A stretch of 12,589 nucleotides of DNA, taken from assembly GCA_043758125.1 (NCBI GenBank), contig JAYVOC010000096.1:1-12589 (forward strand). The letters are read 5' to 3'. This document shows positions 1-7,400 of the stretch, piece after piece. The DNA comes from JANXSD01 sp043758125. GTDB taxonomy: Bacteria; Bacteroidota; Bacteroidia; AKYH767-A; OLB10. The stretch's first letter is position 1. The number at the start of each line of letters is the position of its first letter. A program made the translations under genes and the position numbers. Below the pieces are notes generated by a model that did not search any database, had not been told where the DNA came from, and saw nothing but the letters and a program-made list of their open reading frames with translations.

Positions 1-2
1 CT

Positions 3-566
3 GCTAGAGACCTATTCACTTTTGAATTTATAAAGGAAGCTATTGTTTCAGTATTTCCTCATTGCCATGACAATATTGTAGAAGATCTAGTCAGGATGAT
101 AGCATTTGATGCAATTGTTGGAAATAATGATAGACATTTTTATAATTGGGGTGTAATTGATACAAAAAAGAAGACCAGAAAGGCGCTTAAATTAGCACCA
201 ATGTACGATTCGGCAAGAGGTTTATTGTGGAATTTTAGTGATGAGAATATAATTGGCATTTATAGAGCTAATTTAGATGGTGGGAATAATCGAATTAGTA
301 ACTATATTGAAGGAGCCTGTCCAAGAATAAGCATTGAAGGAAATAAGGATGCAAATCATTTCGAATTAATAAAATATGTTAAAGAAGATAACAAAAAGTA
401 CGAATTAATCGTTAAACACTTATCTTCAATCCAAAATGAGGAGAGGGTTGTTGACATGTTAAATCGAGAATTTTCCCCTTTCTTCATTCCTGAAAGGTCT
501 AAGTTGGTGATAGAAATATTAAGAAGTAGATTTAGAAAAATTAGAGAAATTAAAAATGTTAAATAA
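3..566 (+). CDS. HipA-like Ser/Thr kinase, C-terminal part (5' end outside window)
   Basis: The frame is open from the window edge, so the true start is to the left; the first internal ATG (96) lies inside the domain and is not a convincing start. The visible 187 residues match the HipA_C kinase fold. Seen: a GNNDRHFYN catalytic-loop motif (Asp codon at 129-131, metal-binding Asn at 144-146) and an APMYDSARG motif equivalent to the HipA metal-binding Asp segment (Asp at 207-209). HipA-family kinases phosphorylate protein targets such as glutamyl-tRNA synthetase (E. coli HipA) and act as toxins or effectors; the target here is unknown. Its 3' end overlaps the next gene by 11 nt (ATG at 556, TAA at 564-566), implying translational coupling. 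That next gene resembles the HipA N-terminal subdomain, so this may be a split HipT-type kinase, or a CtkA-like one. Whether a HipB-type regulator lies upstream cannot be seen. Confidence 0.85.
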   Translation, partial: ARDLFTFEFIKEAIVSVFPHCHDNIVEDLVRMIAFDAIVGNNDRHFYNWGVIDTKKKTRKALKLAPMYDSARGLLWNFSDENIIGIYRANLDGGNNRISNYIEGACPRISIEGNKDANHFELIKYVKEDNKKYELIVKHLSSIQNEERVVDMLNREFSPFFIPERSKLVIEILRSRFRKIREIKNVK

Positions 567-960
567 AATTCAAGCGAAAATAAAGGGTTGGTTTAGTAAA
601 GGAGATGAAGATTTAGCAATGCATCTACCTTTAGAGGAGAACGCAACTTTTATTCTCAAAGTTGATAAAATAGAAATCGGAATACTTCATTGTGAAAATG
701 GAGTATGGGAATTTAAATATTCAGAAGAGTTTAAAAATCATAACGAGTATAATTTAATAACGGGTTTTCCTGATTTAAATAAAGTTTATCGGGAAAATAC
801 ATTGTGGCCTTTTTTTCGTATCCGTATTCCAGGTTTAAAACAACCAGCTGTTCAAGAAATAATTAAAAAAGAGAAGATTAATCAGGAAAATGAAGTTTCG
901 CTATTAAAGCGTTTTGGTCAAAAAACAATTTCAAATCCTTATGAATTAATTTCCGGATAA
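556..960 (+). CDS. Stand-alone HipA N-terminal subdomain protein (HipS-like)
   Basis: The product is 134 residues. After a basic start (residues 1-20), residues about 34-132 follow the pattern of HipA N-subdomain 1: a strand pair (KIEIGILHCENGVWEFKYS), a WPFFRIRIPG segment (84-92) corresponding to the FF..LLP region of HipA, and a LLKRFGQKTISNPYEL tail (116-131) corresponding to LL..G in HipA. It has no kinase motifs. In full-length HipA this part is fused to the kinase. In HipBST systems it is a separate protein, HipS, which acts as the antitoxin of the kinase HipT. Here it overlaps the kinase gene by 11 nt and comes after it, the opposite of the known hipB-hipS-hipT order. The start is supported by the overlap; there is only a weak purine run (agagaaa) upstream. 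The antitoxin role is inferred from the family, not shown. Confidence 0.72.
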   Translation: MLNKIQAKIKGWFSKGDEDLAMHLPLEENATFILKVDKIEIGILHCENGVWEFKYSEEFKNHNEYNLITGFPDLNKVYRENTLWPFFRIRIPGLKQPAVQEIIKKEKINQENEVSLLKRFGQKTISNPYELISG

Positions 961-1250
961 TATTTTTCAGCATTATCTGCTGCAGGCATCTCATATAAAA
1001 TTAATATAAGATTATTAAAATTTATAGTCCCTAATGTTTTATCCCGATTGACTTAGTTCTGTTGCTACGAAGCGAGGATTTATTATTGAAAATTAAAATA
1101 GTCACAAGTCAAAACAGATTATTTGCCGCTTTAATATTTTGCCTATTTTAATGTTTTATACGAAGTTAAAATATTCTCTGTAAGAAAATAACAAAGCATT
1201 CAGCCAATGTGCAGTTATAGGCAGTGATAATTTCGGCATATTGGTCGTAA
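961..1250. other. Convergent intergenic region, no gene seen
   Basis: AT-rich DNA lies between the 3' ends of the HipS-like gene (plus) and the RNxxxH gene (minus). I see no coding frame of note, no tRNA and no strong GC-stem terminator. Short AT-rich inverted matches (AATATTTT near 1132 with AAAATATT near 1169) are too weak to call. Confidence 0.5.
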
Positions 1251-1952
1251 TCATGCCCAATAAATACCACGTTTCCTAAGTTCATCAATTACTAATTTCA
1301 ACTGCTCTTGGATGAATATTTTTGCGGTATTATGTGTATTAGAAATATATTCAATTGTCAAGATATAAATATAACCTGTTTCTGTATATTCAAGATGTTG
1401 TTTGTTTCTTTTGAAAATATCTACATCAGGTTGTTGATCTACACCTTTAGAATAATCTTTGATTATATTGGAACCATTATGAACTATTAAATTTCTTACA
1501 GTTTGATTGTCGGTAAATAATTGCCATTCGGCATTACCGGGAATAACGATTGTAAGCTTGTCTTTTAGAAAAGTTTTGGCCTTTTTTATACCTTGTTCTC
1601 TTACATTGTAATTAAGGAAATCTTCATTAAGATAAAGTGCGGCGATTCGACATAATTCTATCATTGCCCATTCTAAAAATGAGTTGGTCATTACAAATAA
1701 AGCATTATAAATTGTTTTATTGGTATTGTTTGTAAAGAAATGTCCAACCTTTTCAGCTAATTCATCAGGTATACCTATCCACTCAGAAGATTGGACATTA
1801 TCAAGCGATTTATTTAGCATATCACTCCTGTCTTTTAAAAATTGGGATAACTGTCTAATGTAATCATCAACATTACTACCTTCAGTGAAAATTAAGCTTT
1901 TATAAATACCGCAATCTGATTGCAAGTCATTCCTTTGATACAATACGCTCAT
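1251..1952 (-). CDS. Putative HEPN-domain protein (RNxxxH motif)
   Basis: The product is 233 residues with no signal peptide and no confident family name from me. It is mainly helical in appearance, with a hydrophobic helix at 82-107 (ALFVMTNSFLEWAMIELC) followed by residues 144-158 that end in VRNLIVHNG. The R153-N154-x3-H158 pattern (codons at 1479-1496) is the classic RNxxxH active-site signature of HEPN ribonucleases, placed at the end of a predicted helix as expected. HEPN proteins are metal-independent RNases found in toxin-antitoxin, abortive infection and CRISPR effectors; some small helical HEPN-like proteins are non-catalytic. The rest (residues 160-233) has alternating beta/helix character. 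The ATG at 1950-1952 is preceded by an A/T-rich leader without Shine-Dalgarno. The gene stands alone and is convergent with the HipA-like pair; no obvious antitoxin gene (such as MNT) adjoins it. Assignment rests on the motif and length only. Confidence 0.5.
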   Translation of the reverse strand: MSVLYQRNDLQSDCGIYKSLIFTEGSNVDDYIRQLSQFLKDRSDMLNKSLDNVQSSEWIGIPDELAEKVGHFFTNNTNKTIYNALFVMTNSFLEWAMIELCRIAALYLNEDFLNYNVREQGIKKAKTFLKDKLTIVIPGNAEWQLFTDNQTVRNLIVHNGSNIIKDYSKGVDQQPDVDIFKRNKQHLEYTETGYIYILTIEYISNTHNTAKIFIQEQLKLVIDELRKRGIYWA

Positions 1953-2066
1953 TTTATTATTATTAAAATAGTAACAGACACTAATGACCTTGCCAATAAC
2001 TCAACATCTACACAAGTATATCTTACCTATTTCAAATATCCAAACAAATTGAAAAATTTATAAATA

Positions 2067-2109
2067 AAAAGCCCTGAAGTACAGACTAACGTCAGACTTC
2101 AGGGCTTTT
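2067..2109 (-). terminator. Intrinsic terminator of the large T9SS protein gene
   Basis: A perfect 14-bp inverted repeat (2067-2080 with 2096-2109, core GCCCTGAAGT/ACTTCAGGGC) has a 15-nt loop holding a further GAC/GTC pair. On the minus strand the stem is followed by a run of T. It lies 50 nt after the stop of the 1476-codon gene and before the RNxxxH gene, so it separates the two transcription units. A/T flanks on both sides could make it work in both directions. Confidence 0.88.
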
Positions 2110-2158
2110 ATATAATCACTATAGCAAAGACATATAAACTGCCTTATGCAAAATTTAA

Positions 2159-5100
2159 TTACTGAATAATAATTTTTTCAGTTTGCACTTTATCATTGTT
2201 TATCAATTGCAAGGTGTACATTCCAGAAGCAAGATTGTTTTCTAAATTAATTGTTTCCTGAACTTCTGATCCTGCTGATTTGAATTCTTGACTATATACA
2301 AGTGCACCTGAAATAGTATAAATTTTTGCTATCAAATTTCCTTTCTCTAGCTGAGTTCCTTTAATTTGGAAATTACCTTTTGAAGGATTTGGAAATACAG
2401 TAATTCCAAGATTGCTGAAATTGATAGAGGGTAAACCAACTGCAAAATCAAAATTAGGAAATGTTATTGAAACAATATAGCCAGCAGCCTCACCATTATA
2501 AGTAGTAAAACTTCCTCCAACATATAAAATAGAATCATAAACACTAACGGCATTCACTGTTGAGTTGAAATTTGGATAGAAATAAGAACTCAATCCATTG
2601 CTTGTTAAAATCGCACAATTACTTAATGTTTGTCCTGCAATTGATGTGAATGATCCTCCAGTAAAGGCAAACCCATTTTTACTGAACAAAGAATAAACAG
2701 TTCCATTTGAATTAGGATTCCAAGAGCTTAGATTCCCTGTACTTAAATCGAATGCCGCTAAGTGATTTCTTGTTGTAGAAGTGGTTGTAAGTAGAGAGAA
2801 ATTTCCAGCAGCAAATAAAGTACTATTATCAAGTGCTAAACTATATACAGTACTATTAAATCCAGGATTTATTGCACCAATTGCAGCGTTAGAAGCATCT
2901 ATTTCTGCGAAGTATCCTCTGGGAAGTGAATTGATATTTGAGAAACTTCCACCAGCATAAACCTTATTGTTATAATATGCAAGTGTATTAACATCGGCAT
3001 TTGCATTTGGATCCCAAGATTGCAATGTTCCTAAACCTGTGATATCAATTGCTGCTAAATGGTTTCTTGTAATACTATTCATTGTTGTAAATGCTCCTCC
3101 AACAAATAGTGTATTACCGTTCGCTAACATTGAATAAACATTACTATTGGCTGAGGGATTCCAAGTTGTAGCAAGACCAGTTGTTTTAGATAATTGAGCA
3201 ATATAATTTCTAGGTTGAGTGCCAATATTTGTAAATGCTCCACCAGCGTAAATATTATTTGCATCTGAAGTAATAGAATAAATAACATTGTTTGCACTTG
3301 GATCCCATGGAGTAATCAAACGAGTAACTTCATCATAACATAATAAATAATTTCTTGCTTCATATTTGCTCCAATCAAAGTTACCACCAAGAACAATATT
3401 ACCTGCATTTTTACTCATACAATATCCACTTGCATTTACTTGCGGATTAAATGATGTTGCTATTCCGGTGATCGTATCAATTGCAGCGAAATAATTTCGT
3501 GAAATAGATCCAATAGTTGTGAAATCTCCTCCGCAATATAAAAGTCCATTGTTCATCATCAAAGTATTTACGTTGGAATTTAAATTAGGATTCCATATAG
3601 TTACAGTATTCGTTCCTTTATTGAATGCGGCCAATCTATTTCTATTCTGTCCACCAATATTTGTGAATGCTCCTCCTAGATATACTTTATTAGCATCAAA
3701 TGTGAATGCATAGATTACATTATCGGGATTGGGATTCCAATTAGTACTTAATCCAGTAGTTTCATCTATCGATTGCGCATAATAATAGGAGGAAGCTTTG
3801 CCATAATCAAATGTTCCACCAATTAATAAATTATTTCCTACTCCGGCGATAACATAAGCACTAGAATTTAGATGTGGATCCCACGTATTTACATGTGCAC
3901 CAACTGCAACATTTACCGCTGCGCTATAAGATCTATTTTGACCATTCACTGTGGTGAAATCTCCAGCCATATACATTAAACTATCTCTTTTATAAAGACT
4001 ATAAACATTGGAATTTGCATTGGGATTCCAAGTCGTTGCAATTCCTGTACTTGTATTTATAGCAGCAACTCTATTTCGCGCCTGAGCTCCAATATTTGTA
4101 AATGAACCTCCAGCATAAATTAAATTATTTACAGCATCCAGAGATAATCCATAAACAGCATTATCAGAACTAGGATTCCAACTACTTATATTTCCTACTG
4201 TAACATCAGTAGAGAAAATATAATTTCTTGATTGAAATTTTAGATAATTAAATGTTCCTCCTACCAATAAATTTGTACCAGCTATTGCGATGGAATAGAC
4301 GCTTGCATTTGGCTTAGGATACCATGAAGATGCAACGCCAGAAGTAGAATCAACTTTTGCTAGATATTCTCTAGTTATTGCTCCAACTGTAGTAAAATCT
4401 CCTGCAACATATACATTCGCACCGATTAATTTTATGCTATAAACATTTGAATTCATATTTGGATTCCATGTAGTGCTATTACCTGTTGTCAAACTTAATT
4501 TTGCTAAACGATTTCTTGGTTGACCACCGATATTTGTAAATGATCCACCAACATACATGGTGTTATTATTTATTAAAAAATCGTAAATAACATTATCAGC
4601 AGTTGGAGACCAGGAAGTAACAGCTGCAGTTGATTTATTTACTTCTGCAATATAATTTCTACCTTGTCCACTAACCTGTGTAAAGTATCCTCCAATATAA
4701 ACACTAGTTCCTTGAACAATTAATTTGTATACATAACTATTTGGGTTGGGTGTCCATGATGTAATTACTGCTGTAGATTTATTTAGTGATGCAAGATAAT
4801 TTCTAGTTTGACCTCCAATCTGCGTGAATTGTCCACCAACAAATAAATTTGTTCCATCTGCATCAATTGAACTTACTGAACCATTTGGATTAGGCAGCCA
4901 TGTAGCATCAACGATTCCGGTTGTAGCATCAATACTTGCTAAACTATTAATTGTGTTACCACCAATCTGAGTAAATGAACCGCCAACATAAATCGTATTT
5001 CCATCTTTAAGGATGCTAGAAATTGTAGAGTTTGCATTTGGATCCCAGTTAGGATCTAAAGTATTGTTTGATAAAATATGTGCTAAACGGTTTCTTGTAA

Positions 5101-6589
5101 TACCACCAACGCTAGTGAAAGATCCACAAATATACCAGCCACTTGCTCCATCACTAATAATTTGATTTATCGTACTATTCGTTTTTGGAAAGCTGTACAA
5201 TGGAACATCATTAGATGTACTTAATAATGCAGCAGTGCCAGTATTAAAACCACCATTTGTAAACGATCCACCTGCGTAGATTGTATTGTTGTCGACAATC
5301 ATTGTATTTACAAAACTATTTACTGCTATTGATGGTAATGCATTTCCAATGGTATTGTCAAGACGAGCAAAATATGTTTGATTCACTCCACCAATATTGT
5401 AAAAGTATCCACCAACATAAATATCAGAACCAACCATACAAATAGAATTCACTTGATTATCTGGATTGGGATTCCATGTAGTAATAATATTTGTTGTTAG
5501 ATCAATTGCAGCAAGTCGGTTAATCGTATTTCCAGTTATGGATGAAAATGTTCCACCAACATAAAGTAAATTTCCGTTTTTATACAATGCATTAACAGAT
5601 CCATTTGCATTTGGATCAAAATTGGGATCTACTGATAAATTCGAAAGGATATGCGCAATTCTATTTCTATTTACGCCACCAATAGTAGTAAAAGCTCCAC
5701 CAATATACCATCCACCATTTCCATCATCAATCACTGCGTTAACAGTAGAATTTGTTCTAGGAAAATCAAAATCAGGAACATCATTTGTTCCAGTATAAAA
5801 TGCAGCTTTTCCAGAGTTAAATCCGGAAATTGTATATGATCCACCTACATAGATGTCGCCACTATTTTTAGCAATGGTATTTACATAACTATTAAATGAA
5901 ATAGATTGAACTGCATTCCCTGTAGTGATGTCAACTTTTGCATAGTAGTTGATATCCTTCGAACCAATATTTGTAAAGTATCCTCCTACGTATAAATAAT
6001 TTCCAGAAAGCATTAATGTTTTTACAGTATTATTCGCATTGGGATTCCATGAATTTGGAATACCCGTAGTTATATCTAGTGCTGCGATTCGATTAATATT
6101 AACACCACCAATTGAGGAAAAATCACCGCCTACATATAAGGTCGTTCCACTTAGGATTAATGCATTAACTGCTGCATTAGGATTTGGTGCGAATGATACA
6201 TCAACAGTATTATTTGAAAGCACATGTGCTAACCGACTAATTGATGAATTTCCAATTGCGGAAAATGCACCACCAAGATACCATCCACCACTTCCATCAG
6301 CAATCACGGTGTTTACTGCGCCATTAGTTCGTGGAAAAGTTAAGTTTGGAAAATCACCTCCAACATTTATTAAAGCAGCTTTACCGGTCTTATAACCAGC
6401 TTGCGTAAATGATCCACCAAGATAAACTTTACTTCCATCTCGAAAGATAGCATTCACTGTACTGTTAGTTTCAATAAATGCATTCCGATAAGGCTGTGCA
6501 TTAGAGCCCAAGTAAAGGAATAAGAATGCAAACATCACGAAGATGCTTTTGAAGAATGCTACTTGATAGCTTTTGTAAAATGTTCTCAT
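2159..6589 (-). CDS. Giant secreted beta-propeller-repeat protein with T9SS type A sorting domain
   Basis: The product is 1476 residues. Residues 1-31 are a signal peptide (basic start, hydrophobic run SIFVMFAFLFLYL, likely cleavage SNA|Q). Residues about 43-1380 hold 28 repeats marked by a (Y/F)xGGxF core; the GG positions run from 58 to 1358 at 47-50 residue spacing, nearly always 48. A typical unit reads VNAL..NGN.LYVGG.FT.IGG..RN.LAAID..TG..TSWNPN.N. This resembles the DUF5122/delta-60-type propeller repeat family. Residues about 1395-1476 form a Por-secretion-type tail (ITVFPNPSKGNF, IYTISGALVYS, LASGMYTLQL, ending in KIIIQ), which directs export by T9SS and usually cell-surface attachment. 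Twenty-eight units would fit four seven-bladed propellers; this is arithmetic, not a fold prediction. No catalytic domain is seen, so adhesion, carbohydrate binding or scaffolding is a guess. It is monocistronic with its own terminator. Confidence 0.93.
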   Translation of the reverse strand: MRTFYKSYQVAFFKSIFVMFAFLFLYLGSNAQPYRNAFIETNSTVNAIFRDGSKVYLGGSFTQAGYKTGKAALINVGGDFPNLTFPRTNGAVNTVIADGSGGWYLGGAFSAIGNSSISRLAHVLSNNTVDVSFAPNPNAAVNALILSGTTLYVGGDFSSIGGVNINRIAALDITTGIPNSWNPNANNTVKTLMLSGNYLYVGGYFTNIGSKDINYYAKVDITTGNAVQSISFNSYVNTIAKNSGDIYVGGSYTISGFNSGKAAFYTGTNDVPDFDFPRTNSTVNAVIDDGNGGWYIGGAFTTIGGVNRNRIAHILSNLSVDPNFDPNANGSVNALYKNGNLLYVGGTFSSITGNTINRLAAIDLTTNIITTWNPNPDNQVNSICMVGSDIYVGGYFYNIGGVNQTYFARLDNTIGNALPSIAVNSFVNTMIVDNNTIYAGGSFTNGGFNTGTAALLSTSNDVPLYSFPKTNSTINQIISDGASGWYICGSFTSVGGITRNRLAHILSNNTLDPNWDPNANSTISSILKDGNTIYVGGSFTQIGGNTINSLASIDATTGIVDATWLPNPNGSVSSIDADGTNLFVGGQFTQIGGQTRNYLASLNKSTAVITSWTPNPNSYVYKLIVQGTSVYIGGYFTQVSGQGRNYIAEVNKSTAAVTSWSPTADNVIYDFLINNNTMYVGGSFTNIGGQPRNRLAKLSLTTGNSTTWNPNMNSNVYSIKLIGANVYVAGDFTTVGAITREYLAKVDSTSGVASSWYPKPNASVYSIAIAGTNLLVGGTFNYLKFQSRNYIFSTDVTVGNISSWNPSSDNAVYGLSLDAVNNLIYAGGSFTNIGAQARNRVAAINTSTGIATTWNPNANSNVYSLYKRDSLMYMAGDFTTVNGQNRSYSAAVNVAVGAHVNTWDPHLNSSAYVIAGVGNNLLIGGTFDYGKASSYYYAQSIDETTGLSTNWNPNPDNVIYAFTFDANKVYLGGAFTNIGGQNRNRLAAFNKGTNTVTIWNPNLNSNVNTLMMNNGLLYCGGDFTTIGSISRNYFAAIDTITGIATSFNPQVNASGYCMSKNAGNIVLGGNFDWSKYEARNYLLCYDEVTRLITPWDPSANNVIYSITSDANNIYAGGAFTNIGTQPRNYIAQLSKTTGLATTWNPSANSNVYSMLANGNTLFVGGAFTTMNSITRNHLAAIDITGLGTLQSWDPNANADVNTLAYYNNKVYAGGSFSNINSLPRGYFAEIDASNAAIGAINPGFNSTVYSLALDNSTLFAAGNFSLLTTTSTTRNHLAAFDLSTGNLSSWNPNSNGTVYSLFSKNGFAFTGGSFTSIAGQTLSNCAILTSNGLSSYFYPNFNSTVNAVSVYDSILYVGGSFTTYNGEAAGYIVSITFPNFDFAVGLPSINFSNLGITVFPNPSKGNFQIKGTQLEKGNLIAKIYTISGALVYSQEFKSAGSEVQETINLENNLASGMYTLQLINNDKVQTEKIIIQ
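2162..2407 (-). other. T9SS type A C-terminal sorting domain
   Basis: Residues 1395-1476 carry the three hallmark segments of the Por_Secre_tail family: VFPNPSKGNF, a strand with IYTISGALVYS, and a final LASGMYTLQL followed by a basic EKIIIQ end. In this family the domain is cleaved during passage through the T9SS translocon. Confidence 0.92.
2450..6463 (-). repeat. 28-fold tandem protein-coding repeat, about 144 bp per unit
   Basis: GG cores fall at residues 58, 106, 154, 202, 249, 297, 345, 393, 440, 488, 536, 585, 633, 681, 729, 777, 827, 875, 924, 972, 1020, 1068, 1116, 1164, 1213, 1261, 1311 and 1358 (some units have AG or CG in place of GG). Spacing is 47-50 residues throughout. The first units also follow a 4-unit period and the middle ones a 3-unit period. 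Confidence 0.92.
2993..4597 (-). repeat. Three-blade super-repeat (blades 14-24)
   Basis: Blades 14, 17, 20 and 23 share GG(S/A)FTNIG.Q.RN, each preceded by (D/N)N(V/A)(I/V)Y or close variants. Blades 15, 18, 21 and 24 share (A/G)G(D/A)FTT, each preceded by NSNV(Y/N). Blades 16, 19 and 22 share GG(T/N)F(N/D)(Y/W).K, a clearly divergent unit. The period is about 144-147 residues, different from the four-blade period at the N-terminal side. Confidence 0.85.
4895..6472 (-). repeat. Four-blade super-repeat (blades 1-11)
   Basis: Blades 1, 5 and 9 share a GG.(F/Y)T..G(Y/F).(T/S)G.AA pattern. Blades 2, 6 and 10 share GWY(L/I).G.F...RLAH(V/I)LSN, each preceded by FP(R/K)TN. Blades 3, 7 and 11 share INR(I/L)AA(I/L)D or a close variant. 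Blades 4 and 8 share GGYF.NIG and TGNA or IGNA. The period is 191 residues (573 bp). Blade 12 breaks the pattern. Confidence 0.85.
6497..6589 (-). other. Signal peptide region of the T9SS protein
   Basis: Residues 1-31 have a basic N-region (R2, K6), a long hydrophobic core from about 10 to 27, and a small-residue cleavage site ending SNA before QPYR. This is typical of Sec export, needed before T9SS translocation across the outer membrane. Confidence 0.85.
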
Positions 6590-7199
6590 TTGATTATATA
6601 TTATGTTTAGTTAGATGCTTTTTAATTACCAAAAACTAGCAGGCATTAGATGAAATAAATATTTAATCTTAACTTGAAATAGATTGTGAATCCGCAATCT
6701 CATTCTTCAAATTTAAACAATTTCCTATCATTTGTTTCATAAATACAATAAATTAAGATGAAGAAAATTATTCTTTTTTGTAATTCATCTGAATGAACAA
6801 CGTGAAGTGTGGATATTCAATTTTTAATAATATTTTTAGAGGATAATAAAGTAAAAATAAATATACTTAATCTATCAATTTTGTATATTAGTTAATGAAT
6901 TAGGATTTTTAAAGTATTGAAAAATTCCGTGCTTAAAGTGGAGTAATGAGTTTTGTAGGGGAATAGGATTACAAAAGGAATTTATATTTTATTGTTAAAC
7001 TTTAATCGAAAGTAGAAGACTTTAAAGATTTAAAATTTACTTTCTTATTTGATATTGAAAATGTTTAAATGATAGATCGTGCCTACATATCTTGAAAAGT
7101 AACTATTTCTAATTATTGGTTTTTTTGGTAATGCAGATTAAAATAATTCAACAAAGTATTTAGTAAATAAGGAAAATAAACAATGAAAATTAAACTGCA
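6590..7199. other. Long AT-rich intergenic region, no gene recognised
   Basis: About 610 bp lie between the start of the T9SS protein gene and the elements beyond ssrA. I find no coding frame with recognisable content, no tRNA and no array. A small hairpin (6681-6700, AGATTGTG/CGCAATCT with AATC loop and one G-U pair) and a 7-bp inverted match (7008-7014 with 7038-7044) are the only structures, both weak. Part of it must hold the T9SS gene's promoter and leader. Confidence 0.55.
6708..6715 (-). promoter_or_regulatory. Possible -7 promoter element for the T9SS protein gene
   Basis: On the minus strand this reads TAAATTTG, matching the Bacteroidota -7 consensus TAnnTTTG, about 120 nt before the start codon. 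I see no good TTG at the usual -33 distance, so the match could be chance in AT-rich DNA. Confidence 0.25.
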
Positions 7200-7201
7200 A
7201 G

Positions 7202-7222
7202 TTTTGTACAGTCGGTGGGATT
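7202..7222 (-). repeat. Degenerate direct copy of the ssrA 3' end (possible att remnant)
   Basis: These 21 bases match 7389-7409, which cover the tmRNA acceptor strand, part of the T-arm and the first downstream bases, at 18 of 21 positions in the same orientation; the last ten (CGGTGGGATT) are identical. Offset is 187 bp. Such duplications of the ssrA 3' end are left by integrases that use this gene as attB. Confidence 0.45.
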
Positions 7223-7255
7223 CACGAAATGTTTGCGAACAAACATTTCATGAAT
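7220..7255. other. 16-bp hairpin with CGAA loop
   Basis: The arms 7220-7235 and 7240-7255 pair with one mismatch (core GAAATGTTTG/CAAACATTTC) around the loop CGAA (plus strand). There is no adjoining T-run, so it is not an obvious terminator. It starts at the end of the ssrA 3' copy. Confidence 0.6.
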
Positions 7256-7261
7256 GATGGG

Positions 7262-7400
7262 GGCTCACAAATAATTATTTACTGCTGGTGCTTCGCACAA
7301 AAAAAGGGTTATGAAATTTTTCAACAAGTAAACTTGCAAAAAATTTCATAACCCTTTTTTAAACCTGCGGTTACAGCAGTAAATAAATTTTTGTGGAGCC
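7262..7400. repeat. Long nested inverted repeat beyond the ssrA 3' end
   Basis: The outer arms 7262-7287 and 7374-7400 match as inverted repeats with two mismatches and one gap (for example ATTTACTGCTG with CAGCAGTAAAT). They enclose the 22-bp terminator stem. The right arm includes the tmRNA 3' acceptor strand at 7395-7400, so the left arm carries an inverted partial copy of it (GGCTC). Confidence 0.7.
7300..7360 (-). terminator. Strong intrinsic terminator of ssrA
   Basis: A perfect 22-bp stem (7300-7321 with 7339-7360), with core GGGTTATGAAA, ends in A-runs and T-runs on both sides, and the loop itself can form CAAG/CTTG. On the minus strand it starts 33 nt after the tmRNA 3' end and is followed by a T-run. 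The symmetric tracts suggest it can stop transcription from either direction. Confidence 0.88.

Noticed and set aside
1308..1490. A 60-codon plus-strand frame within the RNxxxH gene
   Set aside because: It is antisense to a well-formed 233-codon gene, is rich in Ile/Phe/Cys, and shows no recognisable start context.
3519..6395. Several 60-120 codon plus-strand frames inside the large repeat gene
   Set aside because: They are antisense shadows of the repetitive GG/NPN-rich coding sequence and recur with its periodicity.
2450..6463. Possibility that the regular 144-bp spacing is a CRISPR or DNA satellite array
   Set aside because: The frame is open throughout, similarity is at protein level with much synonymous change, and a signal peptide and T9SS tail frame it.
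6681..6700. Small hairpin upstream of the T9SS protein gene as a riboswitch or operator
   Set aside because: Only eight pairs including a G-U, AT-rich, with no matching conserved motif nearby.
7008..7044. GAAAGTA/TACTTTC inverted match as a regulatory site
   Set aside because: Seven bases in AT-rich DNA with a 23-nt spacer is expected by chance.
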